From assembly GCA_025927935.1 (NCBI GenBank), contig JAICKM010000091.1, positions 1 through 14,159 on the forward strand: a stretch of 14,159 bases of DNA, in the 5' to 3' direction. This DNA is from Chloroflexia bacterium. GTDB taxonomy: Bacteria; Chloroflexota; Chloroflexia; QHBQ01; JADMIH01. The position numbers were made by a program, and so were the translations under genes. The notes beneath the pieces were generated by a model. It saw nothing but the letters and a program-made list of their open reading frames with translations. It made no database searches and was not told where the DNA came from. This document shows, piece after piece, positions 7,296 through 13,822 of this stretch (position 1 is its first letter; each line of letters starts with the position of its first letter).

Positions 7296-7979
7296 ATGCT
7301 GCCGATTAATCGCGCGCCAGGGCCGCCGCCCGATCCGAACCACGAGATCAGCGTGCTCATCGTCGATGACCATGCCGTGGTCCGCCAGGGCTTGCGTTCG
7401 TTCCTGGAGTTGCAGCCCGATATTCATGTCGTCGGCGAGGCGTCGGACGGCGTCGAGGCCCTGGCCCAGGCTAAGGCCCTGCTACCCGACATCATCTTGA
7501 TGGACCTGGTGATGCCCAACGGCGACGGGGTCTCGGCCACCCGCGCCATCACCGCCGCCGTGCCATCCACGAAAGTGCTGGTGTTGACCTCGTTCTCCGA
7601 GGATGAGAAGGTGTTCGCTTCGATCAAGGCAGGCGCACATGGCTACCTGATGAAGGACGTGCTGCCGCCGGAACTGGTCAAGGCCATCCGCACGGTTTAC
7701 CGCGGCGAAGCCCAACTGCACCCGGAGATCGCCCGCAAGCTGATGAACGAGTTCTCGGCCCCGGCCCCCACCGCCCCCAAGCATGATCTCACCGAGCGAG
7801 AGTTGGACGTGCTCCGTCTCATCGCCCATGGCAAGTCGAACAAGGAAATCGCCGAAGAACTGGTGCTCAGCGAAAAGACGGTCAAGACCCACGTGAGCAA
7901 TATCCTGCAAAAGCTGCACCTCTCGGACCGCACCCAGGCCGCCGTCTACGCGCTGAAGCAAAAACTGGTCGAAGACTAA
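7296..7979 (+). CDS. NarL/LuxR-family response regulator
   Basis: A 227-aa two-domain transcription factor. The receiver domain (about 17-135) has the acidic pair Asp24-Asp25 in VLIVDDH, phospho-acceptor Asp70 (LMDLVMP), Thr98 and Lys120 (LMKD). After a short Ala/Pro linker, the LuxR-type helix-turn-helix (about 163-222) begins LTERELDVLRLIAHGKSNKEIA and continues with SEKTVKTHVSNIL. Phosphorylation by the cluster's HisKA_3 kinase should promote dimerisation and DNA binding; target promoters are not visible. The ATG is preceded by AGGAGG (7283-7288) at ideal spacing. It resembles LiaR- or DevR-type regulators paired with GAF-containing NarX-like kinases. It is the third gene of the kinase cluster, 61 nt after the peptidase gene. 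Confidence 0.94.
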   Translation: MLPINRAPGPPPDPNHEISVLIVDDHAVVRQGLRSFLELQPDIHVVGEASDGVEALAQAKALLPDIILMDLVMPNGDGVSATRAITAAVPSTKVLVLTSFSEDEKVFASIKAGAHGYLMKDVLPPELVKAIRTVYRGEAQLHPEIARKLMNEFSAPAPTAPKHDLTERELDVLRLIAHGKSNKEIAEELVLSEKTVKTHVSNILQKLHLSDRTQAAVYALKQKLVED

Positions 7980-8044
7980 CGCGGGCGCGCCACTGTGCTA
8001 TCGTTTCTTGTCGCGCCGGTCACATAACCGCTGGAGGAGGCCGC

Positions 8045-8269
8045 ATGGACGCTGAGGACCAGGAAGACACGACTATCTATAAGGTCGTCGTGAACTACGA
8101 GGAGCAATATTCGATCTGGCCCGCCAGCCGCGAGAATCCGCTGGGCTGGAACGATGTGGGCAAGAGCGGGACGAAGGACGAATGCCTGACCTACATCAAA
8201 GAGGTCTGGACGGACATGCGCCCGCTAAGCTTACGCAAGAAAATGGAAGAAGAAGCGACCAACGGGTAA
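8045..8269 (+). CDS. mbtH: MbtH-like protein
   Basis: A 74-aa protein that matches the MbtH family, small partners that bind and activate adenylation domains of non-ribosomal peptide synthetases. The family pattern is clear: NYEEQYSIWP (17-26), the NPLGW block (31-35), G39 and G42, ECLTYI (46-51), then VWTDMRPLSLR (54-64). The length is normal. The ATG has GGAGGAGG (8033-8040) upstream. No adenylation, condensation or carrier-protein gene is in the window, so it is an orphan here; its NRPS partner may be elsewhere in the genome. It starts 65 nt after the response regulator and could be co-transcribed with it or have its own promoter; I see no convincing -35/-10 in the gap. A strong hairpin begins 2 nt after its stop codon. 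Confidence 0.93.
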   Translation: MDAEDQEDTTIYKVVVNYEEQYSIWPASRENPLGWNDVGKSGTKDECLTYIKEVWTDMRPLSLRKKMEEEATNG

Positions 8270-8271
8270 TG

Positions 8272-8308
8272 CGGCAGGCGCCGGGGTTGTGGTCCCCGGC
8301 GCCTGCCG
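8272..8308. terminator. 15-bp hairpin between convergent genes
   Basis: CGGCAGGCGCCGGGG (8272-8286) and its exact complement at 8294-8308 enclose a 7-nt loop, TTGTGGT. It starts 2 nt after the MbtH stop and lies 26 nt beyond the stop of the minus-strand phosphatase, so it is placed to serve both transcripts. Neither side has a long T-run (TTCGCTT on the plus side), so it may block read-through structurally or protect 3' ends rather than act as a classic intrinsic terminator. Confidence 0.7.
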
Positions 8309-8334
8309 TTCGCTTGCGACTCAATAGCCGCCGC

Positions 8335-10044
8335 TTACGGGCTGCCCAGGCGCTGCTGCGCGAAGGCCACATCGTCGAACACCGCATTGTAGGTGCGTCC
8401 CGTGTTCACTTCCCCGATTTGCAACCGGCCGACCGGCTGACTCCCCAGGTCGGTCGCCGTCGTCAGTTCGTTCACCGCGACTCCATCGAGCCACACTTCC
8501 GTCTGGCTCGCCGCGCCGTTGATCACGGTATGTAATTCCAGCGCGTGCCAGCCGCTGCCGACCTGCGTGCCGCTAACCAGCGTGATCCCGGCCACGTCGT
8601 TCCGCAGGCCCAGGTTGCCCGTCGGGTTGACGAACAGGTAGACTTGCGACGTGTCACCCGCCGTGCGGAAGCGTAGCAGGTTGACCTGGCTGCTGTAGCT
8701 GACCAGGTTGAAGTAGATCCGTGCATAGGCATTAGCGTAAGTGGCGGGCAAGGTCTTCTTGGCGTAGGTGTCGCCGTCCGTCGTGCTCGCCTGCGCGGCA
8801 TAGCCCCCGCCATGCACCAGGGCCGTTTGTACGGTTAGTCCTCGACTAGATGTCCACTGCGCGAAGTCGCCGGATTCAAACCCATCGCTGAAGACCACAC
8901 CAGCCGGGGTCGCGGTGGCGGCGGGCGGCGGGGTGGCGGTATCGCTCGGCGCCGCTGTCGCTGTGGCGGTGCGTGTCGCCGTCATGGTATTGGGCGGTGT
9001 GGCGGTGGCCGTGGCGGTGCGGCTCACCGTCGCGGTGCGTGTCACCGTCGCTGTCCTCGACGGCGTTGCGGTGCGTGTAGCGGTTCCCGGTGTGCGGGGA
9101 GGCGTGGCGGTGGCCGGCGCCAGTGTAGCCGTCGGGCTGCCCGCCGGTGGCTCTGCGCCGGTGATCGTGTACGTGTCGATGACCGCATTGGCTCGCGTGA
9201 CGAACTGGAAAGTGAGATGATCGGCGGCGGCCTCGACCAGCATGGCGCCGTAATCGCCGGTGAAGCGTACCTGGCTGCCGGCGACCGGCGGGCCGAAGCT
9301 GTAGAGGCTCTCGCCGCCCAACCCGTTGACGAAGTAAGGGAAGCCGTTGACGAGGAGCCGCTCATAATCGTGATCGTGCCCGGACAGCACAGCCGAGGCA
9401 CCCCACGCCTGGAACGGCCATTGCAGCCGGGTGTTCGACCCATGCTCCGCGCCGGATGAATAGGGCGCGTGGTGGAAGTAGACCAGCTTCCACGGCTCGG
9501 TGGCCTGCGCTAGCCGCGTCTGGAGCCACTGGCCCTGCACGGACGTGGCGCTGTTGCCGTCGGGTTCATGGGAATCGCTGTCCAGGGCGTAAAAGTGGAC
9601 CGGTCCCTGCACAAAGTCGTAATAACGCTCGTTGCCGGGCAAGGTGAAGTAGCTCAGATACGGTGCGGCATTCGTGGTCATCCAGTCGTGGTTGCCCAGA
9701 CTGGGCCAGAACGCGTTTGTGGATGCGCCTGCACCATAGGTCCCCTGATACGGGGCGATGTACTGGTGATAGAACTGGCCGATATTCTTGTCGATGGTCG
9801 ACGCGGCGCCCGAGGAGTAGTTGTTGTCGCCCATGGTGATTACCAAGTCGGGATTCCAACTATTGACCAGGTTAGCCACGTCACGCTCGTTGCTACTGCC
9901 GGATCCGTAATCCCCGATCACGGCAAAGCGCATCGTGCCGGGGGTTTGGACAGGCTGAGCGGCGGCCCACCCACCCGCCAGGAGAAGCAATAATCCAACG
10001 CCGATGCCGGCCAGCAAGAATCTGCGGATGCTGGTTTTCATCAT
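8335..10044 (-). CDS. Secreted purple-acid-phosphatase-like metallophosphoesterase
   Basis: A 569-aa exported enzyme, likely a phosphomonoesterase acting outside the cell. Residues 1-29 form a signal peptide (MKTSIRR, a long Leu/Gly core, then AAAQ). The calcineurin-like domain (about 36-295) carries the purple acid phosphatase metal motifs in order: GDYG (Asp45), GDNNY (Asp73, Tyr76), GNHD (Asn118, His119), FHHAPY (191-192) and GHDHDYER (His223, His225). A Thr/Ala/Pro/Arg-rich linker (about 301-381) follows, then a beta-rich C-terminal domain (382-569) starting FSDGFESGDFAQW, which looks like a LamG/concanavalin-type jelly roll and may bind glycans. The start chosen is the first ATG of an ATG-ATG pair, 5 nt after AAAGGTGG; a GTG three codons upstream overlaps that Shine-Dalgarno. 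It is convergent with the MbtH gene. Confidence 0.9.
   Translation of the reverse strand: MMKTSIRRFLLAGIGVGLLLLLAGGWAAAQPVQTPGTMRFAVIGDYGSGSSNERDVANLVNSWNPDLVITMGDNNYSSGAASTIDKNIGQFYHQYIAPYQGTYGAGASTNAFWPSLGNHDWMTTNAAPYLSYFTLPGNERYYDFVQGPVHFYALDSDSHEPDGNSATSVQGQWLQTRLAQATEPWKLVYFHHAPYSSGAEHGSNTRLQWPFQAWGASAVLSGHDHDYERLLVNGFPYFVNGLGGESLYSFGPPVAGSQVRFTGDYGAMLVEAAADHLTFQFVTRANAVIDTYTITGAEPPAGSPTATLAPATATPPRTPGTATRTATPSRTATVTRTATVSRTATATATPPNTMTATRTATATAAPSDTATPPPAATATPAGVVFSDGFESGDFAQWTSSRGLTVQTALVHGGGYAAQASTTDGDTYAKKTLPATYANAYARIYFNLVSYSSQVNLLRFRTAGDTSQVYLFVNPTGNLGLRNDVAGITLVSGTQVGSGWHALELHTVINGAASQTEVWLDGVAVNELTTATDLGSQPVGRLQIGEVNTGRTYNAVFDDVAFAQQRLGSP
8902..9144 (-). repeat. Imperfect tandem repeats encoding the Thr/Ala linker
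   Basis: On the plus strand the stretch is built of degenerate units around GTGGCGGTGCGTGTC, giving repeated T-A-T-x-T-R-T-A-T/V on the minus-strand protein. Such low-complexity linkers join catalytic and binding domains in secreted Chloroflexota proteins and can change length by slippage. Confidence 0.75.
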
Positions 10045-10751
10045 GAGTCCCACCTTTACGCCATATTCGATTTTGATTACCGGATAGCCTGTTCTTCGTG
10101 GGGAGCGCCGGTCCGGTGGGAACCTGTCACGCTACAAGCAGGCGCGGCGTGACAGGTGCTGAAAAGCCCTGACACACATGCCGGCTGTACCGGGAGCTAG
10201 GCACACTCGGGTTGGCACCGTCCGCAAAGCAGACTAGAGTTTTCTATACGGGATCAGGATCGACCCGATCACTGCGCCAAACATAGGCAGGCCCGGTCGT
10301 CGCCTGTTTCCGCGTAAGCAACTCCCTTGTTCGCCCCGCCATAGCCAACCACGATGTACGGGAACAGCGAACTGTTGCCTTGCTTATGGCATGATTTGTG
10401 CCAGGTCCTGTAGTGTGTTTATCCCGCGCCGGGACATAGAGGTATCCTGGGGGAATCGTTAGGGGGTTGCGCGGACTCCTGAGATCGCCCGGCTGATCGC
10501 GCAAACCGGAATATCGAGGCGGATTGCCGCAAATATCCGCCTTGAGACCGATCAATACTCAGCCGAAATTCGTTATAGTATATACAACGCGGGCCAGTAT
10601 CGCAGGCCGCCCGACTTTGTTACAATTGAGTCAGGTTGGGAGTACCAGTGCCATCCATTGGTGCGTGACATTCCGGCCTGCGGCCTGTCGCAGCTTTATA
10701 AATTTCAGCCCGTCCCCGCCGTGTGCGGCTGGAGAGATTGACGTGTAGCTT
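10045..10751. other. 700-bp gene-poor spacer between divergent genes
   Basis: No convincing gene, tRNA or riboswitch is visible. It holds an 11-bp perfect inverted repeat at 10122-10157. A possible promoter TTGGCA/TAGAGT with a 17-bp spacer (10212-10240, +) has no gene within 500 bp. There is a start-less open stretch on the minus strand (10269-10418), an imperfect inverted repeat (TAAGCAA-N7-GTTCGC, 10315-10334 and 10367-10386) and an 8-bp hairpin (AGGCGGAT/ATCCGCCT, 10517-10542). AT-rich stretches TATAGTATATAC (10574-10585), TACAAT (10621-10626) and TTTATAAAT (10695-10703) could be -10 elements for the receiver gene, but none has a good -35. Base composition is less GC-biased than the flanking genes. 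Confidence 0.5.
10122..10157. repeat. 11-bp perfect inverted repeat upstream of the phosphatase
   Basis: ACCTGTCACGC (10122-10132) and GCGTGACAGGT (10147-10157) are exact reverse complements with a 14-nt spacer. It lies about 78 bp upstream of the phosphatase start on the minus strand. It may be an operator with two half-sites, or a leader stem-loop if transcription starts further upstream. Confidence 0.6.
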
Positions 10752-11279
10752 ATGGAAAACCAGGGAACCACAAACCGGAAAATTCGTGTTTTAATTGCCG
10801 ATGATGTAGAATGCATGCGCGAAAGTTTGCGCACCGTGTTGAGTCTCGATCCGTCCCTTGAAATCGTCGGCGAAGCGGCCGACGGCGCGGAAGCCGTGAA
10901 ACTGGCCGCCCATCTCAAGCCTGATGTGGTCCTGGTCGATCTGGAAATGCCCTGCTGCGACGGGTACGTCTGCACGCAAGAGCTGACGGAGCATAATCTC
11001 TGCTCCGCTGTGGTTGTGCTGAGCATTCACAGCGATGCCCCCAGTCGCGCCCGCGCTCGTGCCGCCGGCGCGAAACTGTTTTTACCCAAGGGCACGCCCA
11101 TGGGGCCGCTCGTGGCCGCGATCCAGCGGGCCGCCGGCCGCGATGAGGCCGCCACCCTGCCGCCGCGCCCCGGTTCGCGCGTGCGCCGCACGCCCACCTG
11201 GCCCTTGCCTCCCGCCGTGGCCCACCCCGCACCCACCACGGGCGCGATCAATCTGGGGCCGGCCTCTCCCAAACTCTGA
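10752..11279 (+). CDS. Stand-alone response-regulator receiver protein
   Basis: A 175-aa protein with a complete receiver domain (about 11-130): acidic pair Asp17-Asp18 in VLIADDV, phospho-acceptor Asp63 (LVDLEMP), Ser91 at the switch position and Lys113 (LPKG). The N-terminal half resembles NarL-type receivers, but no helix-turn-helix follows; residues 136-175 are a Pro/Arg-rich, probably disordered tail, and no HTH is hidden in another frame before the stop. It may relay phosphate, sequester it or act by protein contact. The kinase partner is unknown; the nearest candidate is the one at 4183. The start is not certain: GGAGAG (10731-10736) lies 15 nt upstream, which is long, and an in-frame TAG just before the ATG rules out extension. 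It is convergent with the Nudix gene, with only 9 nt between stop codons. Confidence 0.88.
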   Translation: MENQGTTNRKIRVLIADDVECMRESLRTVLSLDPSLEIVGEAADGAEAVKLAAHLKPDVVLVDLEMPCCDGYVCTQELTEHNLCSAVVVLSIHSDAPSRARARAAGAKLFLPKGTPMGPLVAAIQRAAGRDEAATLPPRPGSRVRRTPTWPLPPAVAHPAPTTGAINLGPASPKL

Positions 11280-11288
11280 GTTGTGCCG

Positions 11289-11879
11289 CTATTCCGGCCT
11301 GACGCCTGCCGCCACATGCACGGCCAGGGTGCCGTCTGTTGCTGGGTCGGGATCCGGCTCGGCGGCGATGCCGGCTTGCCAAGCGCGTAACACCGCCGGT
11401 ATGTGACCGGGGAAGGCGAGGTCGTCCGGTAGTTCGCCAGGGCCGAACCAGCGCGCCTCCGCGGCATCGTCCGCCGGTTGCAGCGTGCCGCCCACCGGCC
11501 GCGCCCGGTAGTACACATTGAACGTGTTGGAGTCGTTCGATCCGTAGTGGTCGATGAAGATGCCCAGCAGCCGGGTCACTTCGATCTCCAGCCCGGTTTC
11601 CTCGCGCAGTTCGCGGCGCGCGCCTTCCACCGGATGCTCCCAGGCGTGGAGATAGCCGCCGGGAATGTCCCAGGCATCGCGGAAGGGTTCGATATTGCGC
11701 CGGACCAGGAGCACGGCCCCGTCGCGCTCGACCAGCGCGCCGGCACAGGGTTTGGCGTTGCGATAGAAGACCCGGCCACAGGCGGGGTTGGTGCAGACCC
11801 AGCGGCTGTCCTCGTCGCCGGACGCGCGTTCCTCGCGCAGCGCCGTCCCGCAGCGCATGCAAAAGCTCATCTCGCTCAT
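11289..11879 (-). CDS. Zinc-ribbon Nudix hydrolase
   Basis: A 196-aa pyrophosphohydrolase acting on a nucleoside diphosphate linked to another group. An N-terminal zinc ribbon has Cys7, Cys10, Cys29 and Cys34 (CMRCG, then CTNPACG). The Nudix box is perfect: Gly75-x5-Glu81-x7-REL(89-91)-R-EE(93-94)-T-GL(96-97), with Glu93 and Glu94 as metal ligands. The arrangement and the sequence YRNAKPCAGALVERDG resemble the Nudix_N_2 group rather than NudC, because the NudC motif SQPWPFPxS is absent. The natural substrate (ADP-ribose, a dinucleotide or other) cannot be told. The C-terminal 25 residues are Asp/Pro/Ala-rich and probably disordered. GGGGA lies about 11 nt before the ATG. It starts 18 nt after the cyclase stop, so the two are almost surely co-transcribed. 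Confidence 0.92.
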   Translation of the reverse strand: MSEMSFCMRCGTALREERASGDEDSRWVCTNPACGRVFYRNAKPCAGALVERDGAVLLVRRNIEPFRDAWDIPGGYLHAWEHPVEGARRELREETGLEIEVTRLLGIFIDHYGSNDSNTFNVYYRARPVGGTLQPADDAAEARWFGPGELPDDLAFPGHIPAVLRAWQAGIAAEPDPDPATDGTLAVHVAAGVRPE

Positions 11880-11897
11880 TGGGATTTTCCCCGGAGA

Positions 11898-13037
11898 TTA
11901 CGCGCCGGCCCGCGTGGACACGGCGGTGCGCCCGGCCGTCGCCACGCGTGGCGTGATGCGCACGACCTGGACGGCCTCCTCCAAACCGCGCAGGCTCGTG
12001 GCGAACTCGCTCACCTGGGCGCCGTTCCGGCGGGCTTCTTCGAGGACCTGCCGTGCGCTCGCCTCGGCCAGCACAGCGGCGGTAGTGACGACATCGTCGC
12101 CCGTCGCCAGCCCTTCCACGCGCGCCGCGATATTCACCGCCGTGCCGAAGTAGTCCATGCGCCCGTTCAGGTTGACGCTCAGGCAGGACCCGGCATGGAG
12201 GCCCAGCTTGAGTTGCAGCGCATCATTGCCCCGCAAGCCGCGCGCCTGGTTGAAGCGCGCCAGGTCCTGCTGGATGGCCAGGCTCGCGCGCAATCCGGCG
12301 GCGGGATCGGCAAACGAGGCCATCATCCCATCGCCCACCATCTTGACCACGGCGCCGCGCGCCGCGCGGACCTGGGCCGCGATCACGCCATAGTGTTCGC
12401 GTACCAGTCCGAAGGCCACCGGGTCGCCCTTGCGGGCGTAGAGCGCCGTCGAGCCGCGCAAATCGCTGAACAACACGGCGATCCGCGTGACCCGCAGGCT
12501 CTCGTCCGGCAGCAGCACTTCGCCGGCCAGCAGCTCGCGGAAGACTTGCAGGCTCAGCAGATCCAGCCCGGTCAGCGGCGCGGCGACCGGCGTGATGAGT
12601 GGGTTCGATCCCGTGGCCGCGGGAACACTCAGCCGCCCGGTGCGGTAGCGCCGGTTGAGCGCGAAGCGGACATGGAGGTTCTGGTCGAGGGTCAGTTCGA
12701 CCCGCGCCCCGCACCCCGCGCAGTCGGTTTCGTGCTGCGCGCCGGCGAGGTGCGCCCATTCCCCGGCTGTTTTGTTGCACTGGTCGCAATGCGCGGTCCA
12801 GTACAGGTCGCAGAGGCCCTCATGGACCGCCGCGACCAGCAGCTCCAGTGTGGCCTGCTCGTTCAGACCCAGTGCGTGCCCTAGATCGGTGGGTGGGATG
12901 TGGTCAAGGTGCGGCGCGGGTAGACTGCGCAGATAGGTGGCTAACCGGCTGAGTAACTCGGGCGCATACTCATATTTGCCCAGGCGGGCAATGGCCTCCG
13001 TGATGCTCGGGCCACGGCGCAGCAACTGATTGATCAT
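11898..13037 (-). CDS. Class III adenylate cyclase with winged-helix/zinc-ribbon N-terminus
   Basis: A 379-aa soluble cyclase predicted to make cAMP from ATP as a dimer. The catalytic domain (about 183-350) has both metal aspartates, Asp192 (FSDLRGST) and Asp236 (MVGDGMM). Adenine-specifying Lys232 and Asp295 (RMDYFG) are present, as are transition-state residues Asn302 and Arg306 (VNIAARVE), so a cAMP product is favoured over cGMP. Residues 1-80 look like a helical winged-helix module and 84-109 a Cys4 zinc ribbon (CDQC, CAGC). I recall this N-terminal layout as DUF5939, found ahead of bacterial cyclases, but this is from memory. No membrane segment is present. The N-terminus may sense redox state or zinc, or contact protein or DNA. 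AGAGG precedes the ATG by about 5 nt. It sits between the HU-like and Nudix genes on the same strand. Confidence 0.92.
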   Translation of the reverse strand: MINQLLRRGPSITEAIARLGKYEYAPELLSRLATYLRSLPAPHLDHIPPTDLGHALGLNEQATLELLVAAVHEGLCDLYWTAHCDQCNKTAGEWAHLAGAQHETDCAGCGARVELTLDQNLHVRFALNRRYRTGRLSVPAATGSNPLITPVAAPLTGLDLLSLQVFRELLAGEVLLPDESLRVTRIAVLFSDLRGSTALYARKGDPVAFGLVREHYGVIAAQVRAARGAVVKMVGDGMMASFADPAAGLRASLAIQQDLARFNQARGLRGNDALQLKLGLHAGSCLSVNLNGRMDYFGTAVNIAARVEGLATGDDVVTTAAVLAEASARQVLEEARRNGAQVSEFATSLRGLEEAVQVVRITPRVATAGRTAVSTRAGA

Positions 13038-13158
13038 GGGAACCTCTGGCGGGTGGGAGTCCCCGGATGGCGAACGGCGTGACCCCGCGGCGACGCTGCT
13101 GCGGGTGTCTTGTACGGTGTACGTACTACGCCTGGCGCCAGATGTTCCCGGCGATGCG

Positions 13159-13587
13159 CTACTTGCCGTTGTTCATTTGCGCCGTCTGGCTGCCGTGCTT
13201 GCGCGTGCGCACCTGGCGCATACTGGTCGCGGCGCGGCGGGAGCGCGTCGTGATCGAGGGCATCGCGGCCCCATCGCCGCTCTCACCACCGGATGCCTGG
13301 GTCCCATGGGGAGCGCCGGCCAGACGGCGCTTCAACGCGGCACTGGTGACGAAACCGGGGCGCAACGCCGCCGGAATGTCCACCTGTTGGCCGGTTTGCG
13401 GGTTCACCCATTGGCGCGCCCGGTACGGCCGCAAGGCGAACGTGCCGAAGCCGCTGAGCACCACTCGCTCTCCCGTACCAAGCGAGCCGGCAATGTGCTC
13501 CAGCGCCGAATCCATGACCTTCTTGACTGTCGAGTAGGGTACTCCCGTTTCCGCACTAACTTTACGTAGCAGAGCGCTCTTTTTCAT
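13159..13587 (-). CDS. hup: HU-family nucleoid protein with basic C-terminal tail
   Basis: A 142-aa DNA-bending protein. Residues 1-90 are a full HU/IHF fold: MKKSALLRKVSAETGVP at the start, GERVVLSGFGTF (39-50) and the arm tip VNPQTGQ with intercalating Pro63. HU normally ends near residue 90; here about 50 more residues follow, rich in Ser, Thr, Arg, Lys and Gly, without a Lys-Ala repeat pattern. Tails of this kind occur on actinobacterial HupB and add DNA affinity; similar use here is inference. The ATG at 13587 is chosen over a GTG four codons earlier because GTGAGGGA lies just before it. HU versus IHF cannot be fully separated by eye, but no obvious IHF partner is present. It is 121 nt upstream of the cyclase gene and behind a strong promoter. 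Confidence 0.92.
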   Translation of the reverse strand: MKKSALLRKVSAETGVPYSTVKKVMDSALEHIAGSLGTGERVVLSGFGTFALRPYRARQWVNPQTGQQVDIPAALRPGFVTSAALKRRLAGAPHGTQASGGESGDGAAMPSITTRSRRAATSMRQVRTRKHGSQTAQMNNGK

Positions 13588-13629
13588 GGGATCCCTCACT
13601 TTCGATAGTTATTGCCAATCGAAAACCTT

Positions 13630-13651
13630 CGCGCCTGACGGGCCAGGCGCG
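13630..13651 (-). promoter_or_regulatory. Hairpin in the HU leader
   Basis: CGCGCCTG (13630-13637) and CAGGCGCG (13644-13651) pair perfectly around a 6-nt loop, inside the roughly 93-nt leader of the HU mRNA. On the minus strand it is followed by GAAGGTTTTCG, a short T-run, so attenuation or autoregulation is possible. Confidence 0.5.
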
Positions 13652-13687
13652 TCGTAGACGAGACTGGAGGAGTCCCGGTTGTTAGCA

Positions 13688-13716
13688 AGTATATAGTGCA
13701 TAAGAGTGATTGTCAA
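13688..13716 (-). promoter_or_regulatory. Near-consensus sigma70 promoter of the HU-cyclase-Nudix unit
   Basis: On the minus strand a perfect TTGACA (13711-13716) is separated by exactly 17 bp from TATACT (13688-13693), five of six to consensus. This is the best promoter in the window, as expected for an abundant nucleoid protein. Transcription should start near 13681. Confidence 0.8.
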
Positions 13717-13822
13717 CAGGGCAATTGCACTAACCGATAGATGATCGTAAAATCGAGCCAGAGTAGACACCGCGCGCCCTGTCGGCCGCCCCTAATCATG
13801 AGCTTGCTCGCCCGTTGTGTGC

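Noticed and set aside
7984..8017. GGCGCG/CGCGCC pairing after the response regulator
   Set aside because: Six base pairs with a 22-nt loop and no T-run is too weak to call a terminator.
8902..9144. Regular repeats that might suggest a CRISPR array
   Set aside because: The units are contiguous, degenerate and in frame with a protein linker; there are no spacers.
8915..9220. Val/Ala-rich plus-strand frame resembling a membrane protein
   Set aside because: It is the mirror of the Thr/Ala-coding linker of the phosphatase; the hydrophobic look follows from the repeat.
10212..10227. Sigma54-like TTGGCAC
   Set aside because: The GC/TTGC part is missing at the required spacing.
10244..10555. 103-codon minus-strand frame in the large spacer
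   Set aside because: Its Arg/Thr/Pro-rich product has no motif and its start has no support; probably chance.
11478..12884. 468-codon plus-strand frame across the Nudix and cyclase genes
   Set aside because: It spans two genes with intact catalytic motifs on the other strand and has no motif of its own.
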